Notes: generated from the sequence alone by a model not told the origin. Shown: positions 1 to 9,787, counted from the first letter of the stretch. The stretch is 64,000 bases of DNA from Sulfurimicrobium sp963741495 (GCA_963741495.1 CAVUID010000015.1:558001-622000); one strand, 5' to 3'. Numbers and translations: made by a program.

Positions 1-74
1 TGGTAAGCAAGGGCATCCTCAGCCAGGAAGAATTCGAAGCCAAAAAGGCGGAACTGCTCAAGAAACTGGCGTAA
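1..74 (+). CDS. C-terminal end of a SHOCT-domain protein (5' truncated by window)
   Basis: Only the last 23 codons are present. They read GILSQEEFEAKKAELLKKL before a TAA at 72-74, which is the classic short C-terminal (SHOCT) helix found at the end of many unrelated bacterial proteins. In related operons the gene before a DUF4178 protein is often a Band-7/SPFH 'virion core'-like protein ending in a SHOCT helix. That identity is inference, since the body of the protein lies outside the window. The next gene starts 10 bp downstream, so the two are probably cotranscribed. Confidence 0.7.
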   Translation, partial: VSKGILSQEEFEAKKAELLKKLA

Positions 75-84
75 TTAACCCAGC

Positions 85-1999
85 GTGAGAATCGCCAACT
101 GCCCTTCCTGCGGCGCGCCTGTCGAATTCCGTTCCACTGCCTCGATCCTGGCAGTGTGCGGCTATTGCAAAAGCACCCTGATCCGCCACGACCTGGAGCT
201 GGAAAACCTGGGCCGGATGGCGGATCTGATGGAAGATGCTTCCCCGCTCCAACTGGGTGCGGAAGGCCGCTACAGGAACAGCCACTTTGCACTGATTGGC
301 CGCATCCAGCTGCGCTACCAGCAGGGGGTGTGGAACGAATGGCACCTGCTGTTCGACAATCAGGAAAGCGGCTGGTTGTCGGAAGCCAATGGCAATTATG
401 TCCTGACCTTCCCCTCTCCCGCGCCGGAAAACATCCCCGCATTCGAAACCCTTGAAGCAGGACGCTCGCTGCAACTGCACGGGCAAGCTTTCCAGATCGT
501 CAACAAGGAAACATCCACCTGCATCGCTGGTGAAGGCGAGTTGCCATTCAAGGTCGGCGCGGGCTATGAAGCGCCCGTCATCGACCTCTCCAACGAGCAG
601 AATTTCGCCACTCTCGATTACAGCGAAACGCCGCCTCTGTTATACATCGGCGAGCAAATAGAGCTTGGCTGCGCTGGGCATGACCGGGCTACGCGAGCGC
701 GAGGCAACGGCAGGCAAGGCGCAAGTCAAATCCTTCAACTGCCCCAGTTGCGCCGCACCATTGCAGATTCGCGCCACCGGGACGGAAAGTGTTGCCTGCG
801 GCAATTGCGGCTCCGTGGTGGATGCGACCAATGAAAATCATCAGATCCTGTCGCGCTTTCGCATCCAGAACACGCACACGCCGAAACTTCCCCTGGGCAG
901 CCAGGGTCATCTGCGCGGCGCGGATTATGACGTGGTGGGCTACCTGCGCCGCCAGGTCACGGTGGATAACGTCGATTATCCCTGGAGCGAATATCTGCTC
1001 TACAGCGAAAAGGAAGGTTTCCGCTGGCTGTCCGAATACAACGGGCACTGGAATTTCATCAAGGTCACTACTCGGACGCCCATCGTATCGTCCGGCCTGA
1101 CCAAGCCCAAAGCCATTTTCCTTGGTACGGTGTATCAGCATTTCCAGACCGCCACGGCCAAGGTCACTTACGTGCTGGGCGAGTTTACCTGGCGGGTGTC
1201 GGTTGGCGAGGAAGCGCTGGTGTCGGATTATGTCGCCCCGCCATTGATGCTGAGTGAAGAAAGAACCGGGAGCGAAATCACCTGGTCCGTGGCTGAATAT
1301 ATCGAGCCGGAAGAAATCGCCGTCACATTCAAGTTGAAGCAGGCTCTGATCAGGCCGATCGGCATCGCGCCCAACCAGCCATCGCCTCACCAGGGCAAGG
1401 TATGGCCTTACTGGAAAGCCTTTGCTGCCCTTACCCTTAGTGCGCTGCTGATCCAGACCGTATTCATGATCGCCTCGCAGAACAAGACGGTGTACCAGAA
1501 CAGCCTGGAATTTGAGCGCAACGGCGCGGCGAGTTCACTCACTACCGATGTTTTTCCAGTCAGCGGCACAGGCAATCTGGTGGTGCGCAACCAGACCAGC
1601 CTGAGCAATGACTGGCTCTACCTGGACATGGAACTGATCGAACGCAATAGCGGGCGCAGTTACGCTTTCGGGCGCGACATCAGTTACTACTACGGCAGGG
1701 ATGGCGGAGAATCCTGGTCCGAAGGCAATTCGCGCGATGAGGTCGTGCTGTCCGAAGTGCCGGCGGGAGAATATTTCCTGCAAATTCATGCGGAAACGCC
1801 CACCGGCGGTGGGGCAAAGATTTCAGACCGGCTGGTGGTGGTGCGTGACGTGCCGCAATGGAGCAATTTTTTCATCACTCTGCTGGGGCTGGCTGTTTTC
1901 CCGCTGCTGAAGTGGTGGCGCAGCCATTCCTTCGAGAGCCGGCGCTGGGCGGAAAGCGATTATGCATCCTCATCCGACGATGATTCAGACGATGATTGA
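85..1999 (+). CDS. Zinc-ribbon protein with two DUF4178 domains (frameshifted as read)
   Basis: Starts at GTG 85. The N-terminal part has a zinc ribbon (CPSCGAP...CGYC) and a DUF4178 domain with the WNEWHLLF / SGWLSE signature. A second unit (CPSCAAP...CGNC, then PWSEYLLYS / GFRWLSE) follows from about base 735. The tail has two hydrophobic segments (about 1410-1480 and 1860-1915) and ends in an acidic SSSDDDSDDD stretch. The two halves are in different frames: the first runs to 834 and the second picks up near 665, where removing one T in GAGCTTGGCTG restores a continuous protein (IEL-AALGMTG). The family is associated with PspA/DUF350/polyamine envelope-stress operons, which matches the genes downstream. 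The molecular role of DUF4178 is not established. The break is probably a sequencing insertion. Confidence 0.8.
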
Positions 2000-2008
2000 G
2001 AAACAATA

Positions 2009-2146
2009 ATGTTCAAAACCTATGTTGCAGCAGGACTTCTGGCGCTCAGCCTGTTCAGCTATGCACAGTATCAAGGCTGGAGCGTGTGGAGCGTCAGCGA
2101 AAGCAAACCCCAGCCGGGCGTGGCCCGCAGCGCCTATCACAAGTAA
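2009..2146 (+). CDS. 45-aa secreted or membrane-anchored small protein
   Basis: Short frame starting at ATG 2009, 9 bp after the DUF4178 stop, ending TAA 2144-2146. It begins with a lysine then a hydrophobic stretch (YVAAGLLALSLFSYA) typical of a signal peptide or single membrane helix. A short Trp/Ser-rich segment and the C-terminal RSAYHK follow. It sits in tight operon order before the DUF350 gene. Small genes of this style recur between DUF4178 and DUF350 genes in related operons (from memory, not checked). No function can be assigned. Confidence 0.6.
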   Translation: MFKTYVAAGLLALSLFSYAQYQGWSVWSVSESKPQPGVARSAYHK

Positions 2147-2163
2147 TTCACAAGGAGTCACAC

Positions 2164-2379
2164 ATGGAAATTTTCAACACTTCATATCTGATCAACTCGC
2201 TGGTGTACTCGCTGCTCGGCGTGATTGTGTTCTGGGTAAGCTTCATCGTCATCGACAAGTTCACGCCCTACAACCTGTGGAGGGAAATCGTGGAGGAAAA
2301 AAACATGTCGCTGGCCATCGTGGTTGCCTCCATGTGCCTGGGGATCGCATTGATCGTCGCTTCGGCGATACATGGCTGA
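2164..2379 (+). CDS. DUF350 family small membrane protein (YjfL-like)
   Basis: 71 aa. The start at 2164 is preceded by a good ribosome site (AAGGAGT at 2152-2158). Two hydrophobic helices (about residues 8-30 and 48-70) are separated by a polar loop with KFTPYNLW and EIVEEKN, matching one DUF350 repeat. DUF350 proteins are inner-membrane proteins found beside PspA, DUF4178 and aminopropyltransferase genes; a role in envelope stress is inferred from that context. Many homologues carry two DUF350 repeats, so this is the single-repeat form. Confidence 0.75.
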   Translation: MEIFNTSYLINSLVYSLLGVIVFWVSFIVIDKFTPYNLWREIVEEKNMSLAIVVASMCLGIALIVASAIHG

Positions 2380-2412
2380 AATTTACTGCACCTCTGACAG
2401 GGTGAGGCATTC

Positions 2413-3912
2413 ATGAGCGTCGCCCTGCTGATTTCCGTTTTTGTCGTCGCGTCCTGCGGGCTGGCCTATGAACTGGTGGCCGGGGCGCTGTCGAGCTACC
2501 TGCTGGGCGATTCCGTCACCCAGTTTTCCACCATCATCGGCACCTATCTCTTTGCCATGGGGATCGGTTCCTACCTTTCCCGCTTTGTCGTCAAAGGCCT
2601 GGTGGCGCGCTTTATCCAGGTGGAGTTGCTGGTTGGGCTAATTGGCGGTTTCTCTGCCGTTCTGCTGTTCATGGTTTTTGCCTGGGTCGGCGGGCCGTTC
2701 AAACTGGTGCTGTACAGCCTGGTGCTCTTGACCGGCACGCTGGTGGGGCTGGAAATCCCGCTGGTCATGCGCATCCTCAGGCAGCACTACGGGCTCAAGG
2801 ATCTGGTATCCCAGGTGCTCACCTTCGATTATCTGGGTGCACTGGCCGTATCACTTGCCTTCCCCCTGCTGCTGGCGCCGCATCTGGGCCTGATCCGCAC
2901 CAGCCTGCTGTTCGGGCTGATGAACGCGCTGGTGGCAGCATGGGCGATCTGGCTGTTCCGGGCCCAGCTTGCGGGGATTAAAGCGCTGGCCGCGCAGTGC
3001 TTCCTGGTGACTGCCCTGCTGTTCAGCGGCATGCTGGGGGCCGAACGCCTGACCAGCATGGCGGAAGAAAATCTCTATGCTGACGAGATCATCTACACCG
3101 AAACTACGCCCTACCAACGCATCGTCCTGACCCGCTGGAAAGACGATATCCGCCTGTTCCTCAACGGCAACCTGCAATTTTCCTCGCGTGACGAATACCG
3201 CTACCACGAAGCGCTGGTCCACCCTGCCCTGCAAGCCATCAAGCAACCGCGCCGGGTGCTGGTGCTGGGCGGCGGCGATGGTCTGGCGGTGCGCGAAATC
3301 CTCAAATATCCGGAGATAGAAAGCATTACCCTGGTCGATCTCGACCCCAACATGACAGCCCTGTTCAAGCGCTTGCCCATGCTGCGCGCACTGAACCAGG
3401 ATGCGCTGCTCTCGCCCAAAGTCAGCATCGTCAATGCCGATGGTTTTCAGTGGCTGGACCAGAGCAATGACTTCTTCGACTTCATCGTGGTGGATTTTCC
3501 CGACCCCACCAATTTCATGCTGGGCAAGCTTTATACCAATACCTTCTATCGCCTGCTGGAAAAACACCTGTCGCAGCACGGCCTGGCGGTGATTCAGGCC
3601 ACTTCGCCGCTGTATGCGCGCAAATCGTTCTGGTGCATCGACCAGACGCTGCAAAGCGTGGGCCTCAAGACAGCGCCCTACCATGCGCTGGTGCCTTCAT
3701 TTGGCGAGTGGGGCTACATCATTGCCGGTCATCGCCCCTACACCCCGCCTGAACGCTACAGCCCTGACCTGCGCTTCGTCAGTGCCAGCCTGAACCCGGT
3801 GCTGTTCCAGTTTCCCCTCGACATGGCCCCCGTGGCGACCGAGATCAACCGGCTCAACAATCAGGCGCTGGTGCATTACTACGAGTCCGAGTGGAAACAT
3901 CAGGCACCGTGA
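2413..3912 (+). CDS. Membrane-bound polyamine aminopropyltransferase (spermidine synthase-like)
   Basis: 499 aa. The N-terminal 210 residues form about seven hydrophobic helices. The C-terminal part is a spermidine-synthase Rossmann domain, with the QRIVL strand, YHEALVHPAL, the decarboxylated-AdoMet loop VLVLGGGDGLAVREIL, the acidic VDLDP strand end, and the catalytic-region DFPDPTNF before LYTNTFYRLL. Classical SpeE has DxxDP at that last site. It would transfer aminopropyl groups to a polyamine acceptor at the cytoplasmic face of the membrane. There is no speD or speA beside it, so it is unlikely to be the main spermidine synthase. With DUF4178 and DUF350 neighbours it fits the specialised polyamine/envelope-stress operon type. 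Confidence 0.85.
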   Translation: MSVALLISVFVVASCGLAYELVAGALSSYLLGDSVTQFSTIIGTYLFAMGIGSYLSRFVVKGLVARFIQVELLVGLIGGFSAVLLFMVFAWVGGPFKLVLYSLVLLTGTLVGLEIPLVMRILRQHYGLKDLVSQVLTFDYLGALAVSLAFPLLLAPHLGLIRTSLLFGLMNALVAAWAIWLFRAQLAGIKALAAQCFLVTALLFSGMLGAERLTSMAEENLYADEIIYTETTPYQRIVLTRWKDDIRLFLNGNLQFSSRDEYRYHEALVHPALQAIKQPRRVLVLGGGDGLAVREILKYPEIESITLVDLDPNMTALFKRLPMLRALNQDALLSPKVSIVNADGFQWLDQSNDFFDFIVVDFPDPTNFMLGKLYTNTFYRLLEKHLSQHGLAVIQATSPLYARKSFWCIDQTLQSVGLKTAPYHALVPSFGEWGYIIAGHRPYTPPERYSPDLRFVSASLNPVLFQFPLDMAPVATEINRLNNQALVHYYESEWKHQAP

Positions 3913-3919
3913 AGAACGC

Positions 3920-5531
3920 ATGAACCGCCGCGATTTCCTGCTCACCCTCGCGGCCTCTTCCTGCATTTCCGGCTGCCAGCCAAAAGCCAATCCGCCGCTG
4001 CCGACTGGTGAAATACTGGGCCCTTCCATGGAACGCGGCCATCGCCTGCGCGGGCGGGACTTCCCTGCCCCATCCGAAACCCGGAAAACCGGCGTGGCGA
4101 TTGTCGGAGGAGGCATTGCCGGCCTTTCTGCGGCGTGGAAGCTGAATAAATCCGGTTTCGGCGATTTTCATCTGTTCGAACTGGAAGATGTGGTCGGCGG
4201 TAATTCACGTTCAGGAAAAAATGCCGTTTCCGCCTACCCCTGGGGCGCACATTACCTTCCCTTGCCGGGGGTGGAAGCACGCGAAACCCGAGAGTTATTG
4301 TCTGACCTGGGCGTGTTGCAGGGCGACCCCTACGCTGAAACGCCCAGCTACGACGAGCGCTATCTGTGCTTTGCCCCGCAGGAAAGGCTTTACCGCAATG
4401 GTTTATGGCAGGAAGGCATACTGCCGCAAATCGGCGCCACCAAGACTGATCTGGAACAGTACCGGCGTTTTTTTGACCTGCTGGAGCAGTTCCGCCAGCG
4501 CCGAGGCGCTTCCGGATCGCGCGCATTCGCCATCCCGGCGGCACGCTCGGCACGCGACGCAGATCTGATGGCGCTGGACGGCATCTCGATGCGCCAGTTT
4601 CTGCTTCAGCACAAGCTCGACTCTTCTCCGCTGCACTGGTATGTGAACTATGGCTGCCGCGACGATTACGGCAGCGATTATGCGAATGTATCCGCCTGGG
4701 CCGGGCTGCATTATTTCGCCAGCCGCAACGGGCTTGCGGAAAACGCGGAAAGCGATCAGGTGCTGACCTGGCCGGAAGGTAATGGCTGGCTGGTGAAAGA
4801 GATGCAGAAAGGCTTCGCCGAGCGCATCGTGTGCGGCGCGCTGGTTCAGCGCATGGAAGAAACCAAGAGCCATGTGGAACTGGATATTTTCCTGGTGCGG
4901 GAAAACCGCAGCGTGCGCTGGCAGGCCGATCAGGTCATTTTCGCCGCCCCGATGTTCGTCCTGCCGCACGTATTCGAAGGGCTGGATACAAGCCTGAAGC
5001 AGGCCTGCCAGCAGATTCGATACGCCCCGTGGCTGGTAGCCAACCTGACCCTGAGCAGCCTGCCGAACCCCGGCCATGGCGCCCCGCTGTCCTGGGACAA
5101 CGTGCTGTTCGACAGCCCCGCGCTAGGTTACGTCAATGCCAGTCACCAGAGCCTGCGCAGTCATGAAGGGCCGACCGTGCTGACCTATTACCGAACGCTG
5201 AGCAACGAGCCGGAAAAAAATGCGCGCCAGCGCTTGTTCGACACGCCTCGTCAGCCAGTGGGCCGAAAACATACTGCAGGACTTGTCTCGTCCTCATCCC
5301 GATCTACGCAGCAAGGTCACGCAACTCGACATCTTCCGCTGGGGCCACGCCATGTCCATGCCGGTGCCAGGATGGATCTGGAGCGCCGAGCGCGAGCGAC
5401 TTACCGCGCCGAGCGGAAGACTGCATCTCGCCCATTCCGACCAGAGCGGGTTTTCGATTTTTGAGGAAGCCAATTACTGGGGGGTGAAAGCGGCTGAAAA
5501 TGTGTTGCGGCACCTGCATTTATCATTGTAA
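3920..5531 (+). CDS. Exported FAD/NAD(P)-binding oxidoreductase, amine-oxidase-like (frameshifted as read)
   Basis: Begins MNRRDFLLTLAASSCISGC, a Tat-like twin-arginine start leading into a possible lipobox (SGC), so export and lipidation are plausible. A Rossmann dinucleotide site follows (VAIVGGGIAGLSAAWKL, then the acidic LFELED). The first frame is good to about base 5245, and the second runs to TAA 5529-5531 with the expected C-terminal FAD region (GWIWSAERERL... IFEEANYWGVKAAENVL). Dropping one C at 5246-5247 joins them. The flavin monooxygenase/amine oxidase fold next to an aminopropyltransferase suggests a polyamine substrate, but this is inference only. It is the last gene of the operon. 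Confidence 0.75.
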
Positions 5532-5674
5532 ATGCAGGGTGCAAGGCATACTTGTCAGACACCGACTGAATAACATCAACGCCCAAAACGATGCAAAGGA
5601 ATGGGTGAAACGATGGTCAAAATTTCACTTCAAACTTGAATCCGCGCTATGGTTAGTATAACGATAACGTTAAA

Positions 5675-5705
5675 ATAAAAACGCCCTAACGGGCGTCTTT
5701 ATTGA
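5675..5705 (-). terminator. Rho-independent terminator after tRNA-Ser
   Basis: Stem ACGCCC (5681-5686) with GGGCGT (5691-5696), flanked by A-rich sequence at 5672-5680. Read on the minus strand it is a hairpin followed by TTTTTATTTT, just downstream of the tRNA. The plus-strand side has a weaker T tract, so it may also serve the oxidoreductase operon. Confidence 0.75.
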
Positions 5706-5707
5706 GT

Positions 5708-5800
<93 letters not shown>

Positions 5801-5871
5801 TAGGAAGGCGGCAATTATATGGGTGAACCGGATTTTCGTCCAGCCTTACCTGTTGCTCAGCCTACGGAGGT

Positions 5872-6105
5872 TTACTGCTCCGGTTCCCATGGCTGCAATT
5901 CATAACGTGGTGGCTGGCCGATGTAAAACAGCACCACGCCACAACTGGCGAGAAAAAAGATGATGGCTAGCAAGCTTGCTACCACCGGGTCGGAACCACC
6001 ACGTACAGGATAGATGAAGGCAAACAGCACCATTGTTGCAATGGAACCGACAAAAGACAGCACGGAAAAGCCAAATGCTATTTTTTTACCAAAACTTCTT
6101 TTCAC
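5872..6105 (-). CDS. Small two-helix membrane protein, unknown function
   Basis: 77 aa. Lys/Arg-rich start (MKRSFGKK), a hydrophobic helix at about residues 9-32, a short Pro/Gly loop (YPVRGGSDP), a second helix at about 40-62, then a polar tail rich in Pro, Glu and Trp. No family is recognised. It lies 99 bp downstream of the cytochrome c'-like gene on the same strand and could be cotranscribed with it. Confidence 0.6.
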   Translation of the reverse strand: MKRSFGKKIAFGFSVLSFVGSIATMVLFAFIYPVRGGSDPVVASLLAIIFFLASCGVVLFYIGQPPRYELQPWEPEQ

Positions 6106-6204
6106 TGTGTTTGCTCCCTCATTTGCCTGTCTGACGGTGCCAGGAGTGGTCTTCAGTACACACCTTAACCCGGATAATCATCTGCTCGGGCACAGTATGC
6201 GCTA

Positions 6205-6663
6205 TTACTGCATTCCGTAAAAATGTTTCACGAAGGGTTTGCGAAATTCCTGGTGACAATTGTAACAACTGCTCTGAAGTGTCTGAAATGCATTGATCAC
6301 GGCCCGCCCATCCCCTTTGTTGGCAGCTTGAGCCAGTGCATGCGCAGCATCATGAGTTTCTCCATCATAAGCCTTGAATTTCCCCATTTTGCTGCCCATG
6401 AAGCCGATGATGCGCGTTTTCTCAGCAATCGGTGGCTGAGGGTGCTCGCCAATCAAAGGGGCCGTTTTTTCAACCAATGCCCAGTCTTCGCGGGAAATTC
6501 CGTCAGTGATAGCCTGCATGTGCTTGCCCAGATCTTTCATGACTTTCTGAAGCACCAGGGGTTCAGCGTTCGGGGTGCCATTTTCGGCAAAACACGTTGG
6601 CTTGCTACACCCAGAACAAGTGCCGCAAGAAGGGTTCGAAATTACAGCAGAAGATAATTTCAT
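6205..6663 (-). CDS. Cytochrome c'-like haem protein (signal peptide garbled by two frameshifts)
   Basis: 152 aa as read. The C-terminal CYNCHQEFR is a c-type haem attachment site in the position typical of four-helix-bundle cytochromes c' (CxxCH near the end), preceded by amphipathic helices (KVMKDLGKHM; AHALAQAANKGDG). The first 26 residues are Cys-rich and do not look like a signal peptide. One frame over, the same DNA reads RTLLAALVLGVASQRV, a good signal peptide ending in VFA|ENG. Removing one T at the run 6639-6641 and adding one T at the run 6589-6592 (minus-strand sense) gives a clean exported cytochrome. It would act in the periplasm, perhaps in NO or redox defence; the function is inferred. 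Confidence 0.75.
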   Translation of the reverse strand: MKLSSAVISNPSCGTCSGCSKPTCFAENGTPNAEPLVLQKVMKDLGKHMQAITDGISREDWALVEKTAPLIGEHPQPPIAEKTRIIGFMGSKMGKFKAYDGETHDAAHALAQAANKGDGRAVINAFQTLQSSCYNCHQEFRKPFVKHFYGMQ

Positions 6664-6696
6664 GGTTTCAATTCTCCAGTTTCAAAATTAACAAAA

Positions 6697-7416
6697 TCAT
6701 TCGAAGGCCCGCCCTTCGCCGGCCTCTTCATGCGTACGCCCATCGCGGATGTGGTAAATGCGCCGGAAGGTCGGGATGATCTTCTCGTCGTGCGTGACGA
6801 CGATGATGGCGGTTTGATATTGCTGTGCCATCTTGTTGAGGATGCGGATCACGGCCAGCGCACGTTCGCTGTCGAGCGGTGCGGTGGGTTCATCCGCAAG
6901 GATGACCGGGGGGCGATTGACCAGTGCACGGGCGATGGCAACACGCTGCTGCTCACCCCCGGAGAGTTGCGACGGCATGGCCTTGGCTCGATGTGCGACA
7001 TCCAGCGCTTCGAGCAGTTCGAGCGCACGCTGGCGCGATTCTGCATTGGGGCGCCCGGCCAGCATGGGCAACAGGGCGACATTGTCGGTCACATCGAGGA
7101 AAGGGATCAGATACGGCGCCTGAAACACGAAGCCGATATTGTCGCGGCGCAAAGCGCGCAAATCCTTGATCTTCCAGCCATCCTTGTAAATAACATCATT
7201 GCCCAGCTTCATGCTCCCGCTACTGGGCTCGATCACCGCGCCCAGGCACTTGAGCAGGGTCGTCTTGCCGGAGCCGGACGGCCCCACCAGCCCCACCACC
7301 TCGCCGGGTGCAACCTGCATATCCACACCACGGAGGGCGTCAACAGCGGTATCGCCCGCGCCATAGCGCTTCGTCAGCCCCTCGATATGGATGCCGTTGT
7401 TAAGCCTGTCAGCCAC
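6697..7416 (-). CDS. ABC transporter ATP-binding protein (LolD/MacB-like)
   Basis: About 239 aa from GTG 7416, which overlaps the permease stop by 8 bp. Walker A is GPSGSGKTTLLK, the Q-loop is FVFQAPYLIPFLD, the ABC signature is LSGGEQQRVAIARAL, Walker B is VILADEPTAPLDSE, and the H-loop is VVTHDEK. This is the small stand-alone ATPase of type VII ABC systems (MacB/LolD/DevA class). It partners the FtsX-type permease and HlyD adaptor encoded upstream in the same operon, making a DevBCA-like exporter that would work with an outer-membrane TolC protein. The Walker B region reads PTAPLD where PTGNLD or PTAALD is usual. Confidence 0.88.
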   Translation of the reverse strand: MADRLNNGIHIEGLTKRYGAGDTAVDALRGVDMQVAPGEVVGLVGPSGSGKTTLLKCLGAVIEPSSGSMKLGNDVIYKDGWKIKDLRALRRDNIGFVFQAPYLIPFLDVTDNVALLPMLAGRPNAESRQRALELLEALDVAHRAKAMPSQLSGGEQQRVAIARALVNRPPVILADEPTAPLDSERALAVIRILNKMAQQYQTAIIVVTHDEKIIPTFRRIYHIRDGRTHEEAGEGRAFE

Positions 7417-8602
7417 CGATCGCCTCCGCTGGATCAACCTTGAGTGCCGCACGAATCGCCAGCACGCTTGCCAGCGCGCAGATAATCAGCACCGCGGCAA
7501 AGCCACGTGCCGCATCGCCGGGTTCAAGCAGGACATATTTTGGAAATAGCGGCGCCCAGAGAGTGGCAGAAATCTTGCCCACAACAAAGCCGATGAAGCC
7601 GAGACCCAGTGCCTGTTGCAGGATCATGCCGGCGATGGTGCGATTGCGTGTGCCGATCAATTTCAGCACCGCGATTTCGCGAATCTTCCCCAGGGTCAGG
7701 GTGTAAATGATGAAAGCCACGATGGCCGCACTGACGATAGCGAGAATAACCAGGAACATGCCGATCTGCTTGGATGAGGTGGCAATGAGCTTGGCTACCA
7801 GGATTTCTTCCATCTGGGCGCGCGTGTAGACCTGCAAACGTTTCCAGCGACGGATGGGCTCGGCCACCTCCTCTGCCGAATGGCCGGGTTTGATCTGAAC
7901 CAGCACCGCGTTAACAAAGGAATTGTTGCTTTGCGAGGCGATCACCGCGTCCAGCAGGCCCGGCACGCCGGGGCGATTGAACGCCGGATTGGCTGCCGTA
8001 CGGCGGCGCTGCTGGACGATGACATCGTTGTCCTTCAGAAACTGGGCTTCCTGCGCGTCTCTGAGCGGGATGAATACCATCGGGTCGCCGCTCGACGACA
8101 CCATGCGCCGCGTCAGGCCGACCACGGTGTAATGATTGCGGCGAATCTGGATGCGATCGCCGAGTTTGAATCCAGATGCCATATCAGCTACGGCCTCGTA
8201 GTGCCCGCGAGTAATCTGGCGCCCGGCAACAAGATAGCCCGGCTCACCCGGTCCGCCCGGAACAATGCCGACGGCCATGGCACGGACATCGCGCTCACCC
8301 AAACGCACCTGCATGGTGAGATAGGTCACATTGGCCGCACGCTCCACGCCGGGCATGCCGAGAATGCCGCGATAGACATCGTCGTAAATGCTCGACGGCT
8401 CGGCATAGGGGCCCAGGGTATCCTTTTGCACCACCCACAGATCCGCGCCGCTGTTGCCGAGCAACACCTTGGCATCATCCACCATGCCGCGATATACCCC
8501 GGCCATGGTAAGCGTCACTCCGATCAGCAATCCAAGACCGACGCCGGTAAACACAAATTTGCCCCAGGCATGCAGGATGTCGCGCCCTGCCAGGCTGATC
8601 AT
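7409..8602 (-). CDS. ABC transporter permease, FtsX/MacB type (DevC-like)
   Basis: 397 aa. One N-terminal transmembrane helix (about 12-33) is followed by a large periplasmic MacB-PCD-like domain. Three C-terminal helices (about 278-305, 325-350, 365-385) carry the FtsX core, including the characteristic LGKIREIAVLKLIGTRNRTI coupling segment. It overlaps the adaptor gene by 4 bp on one side and the ATPase gene on the other. The substrate cannot be read from the sequence; DevC-type permeases export lipids, glycolipids or small hydrophobic compounds by mechanotransmission. Confidence 0.85.
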   Translation of the reverse strand: MISLAGRDILHAWGKFVFTGVGLGLLIGVTLTMAGVYRGMVDDAKVLLGNSGADLWVVQKDTLGPYAEPSSIYDDVYRGILGMPGVERAANVTYLTMQVRLGERDVRAMAVGIVPGGPGEPGYLVAGRQITRGHYEAVADMASGFKLGDRIQIRRNHYTVVGLTRRMVSSSGDPMVFIPLRDAQEAQFLKDNDVIVQQRRRTAANPAFNRPGVPGLLDAVIASQSNNSFVNAVLVQIKPGHSAEEVAEPIRRWKRLQVYTRAQMEEILVAKLIATSSKQIGMFLVILAIVSAAIVAFIIYTLTLGKIREIAVLKLIGTRNRTIAGMILQQALGLGFIGFVVGKISATLWAPLFPKYVLLEPGDAARGFAAVLIICALASVLAIRAALKVDPAEAIGG

Positions 8603-9787
8603 GGCGCAACCAGATGATCGACAATCTTGATACGGCTCTCTGCATTAATGTCGCGCTTGCTGTACACCACGACGCGATCGCCAGTCTTGAGCCCCTGCGT
8701 AATCTGCACCCGGCCATCAAGATCCGAGGCCCCTGTCTGAACAGTCACAAAACGGAGTCCATCATTTTCCACCAGCCAGACACCGGTTTTGCCATTCTGA
8801 TGTTTGAGTGCGGCATTCGGCACCACCGGAGTTGCGGGCAATTCGGGCTGTGCCACCGTGACTTCTGCCAGTTCGCCAATTGGCGGGAGCGTTTCAGGTG
8901 CGTGATCGAAAACCACCTTGGCCAGGGCTTCTTCAGTCACCGCATCTGCGCGCGGCTCCACTCGCTCCACCCGGCCCGCCATTTTTTGCTGAGCCTGTGA
9001 ACGCAGCACGATGGTTGCGGGCAGCGCAGCGCGCAGGCCGGATGCACGCAACTGATCAAAGCGCACATTGACCCACAGACTTGCAGGGTCGATCACTTCC
9101 ACCACTGCCTGCCCTGCCACCACGGTGGTGCCTGATTCGGCATTGCGCGCCACCACCAGGCCACTCACCGGTGCTAGCAGGCGCAGGTTGGCGCGTTGCT
9201 GGATCATGCCGTCCCGGTCGGCGCGGATGCGTGCAATATCCTGCCGGGCCGCGTCCCGGTTGGCGCTGGCGGAGGCGAAAGCGGCATCAGTCACAAGGCG
9301 CTCCTGGCGTTTGGCTTCGACCGCCTCATTACTGACAAAACGCTTCAGCAATAACTGTTCATAACGGCGCACCTGGGCCTCGGCGTAGGCCTTGCGCGCC
9401 GTCGTGTCCCGCACCTGGGCTTCAGATGCGAGCACGGCGGCCTGAGCACGGGCAAGTGCTGCTTGCTGCGAACTTACGCGCTCATCCAGATCCACCGGGT
9501 CCATTTCGGCCACAACCTGGCCAGCCTGAACCCGGTCGCCTACCTGAACGCTGACCTGCCTGACCCGCCCGGAAACCGTTGGGCCGATCAAGTAGGCGTA
9601 GCGTGCCTCGACCGTGCCGACACCGAACAGGGATGGCGAAATGGCTTCCTGCTGCACGCTTTGAACCGTGACGGGAACCGGCGCCAACGGCCCGGAGCGC
9701 AGCGCGACATAGCCGAATAAGCGCCACTAGCAGGACGAGGAAAACGATCAGGGAGAGCTTGCGCCGGTTGGCGAGTAATTGTTTCAT
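8599..9787 (-). CDS. HlyD/RND-type periplasmic adaptor of the ABC exporter (frameshifted near the N-terminus)
   Basis: The main frame (from 9687) holds the lipoyl/barrel-sandwich half motif (GRVRQVSVQVGDRVQAGQVV), a long coiled-coil hairpin rich in Ala/Gln/Arg, the second lipoyl half (RLLAPVSGLVVARNAESG) and a beta-barrel domain. The membrane anchor (MKQLLANRRKLSLIVFLVLL) is in another frame starting at 9787. The two join near 9715-9725, where one frame continues as FGYVALRSGPLAPVPV. With a one-base correction the protein is about 395 aa. The start overlaps the TetR gene by 4 bp, so the operon is TetR-adaptor-permease-ATPase. Confidence 0.82.

Noticed and set aside
689..1390. Long minus-strand frame opposite the DUF4178 gene
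   Set aside because: A shadow of the real gene: no domain, no ribosome site, and codon pattern follows the plus-strand gene.
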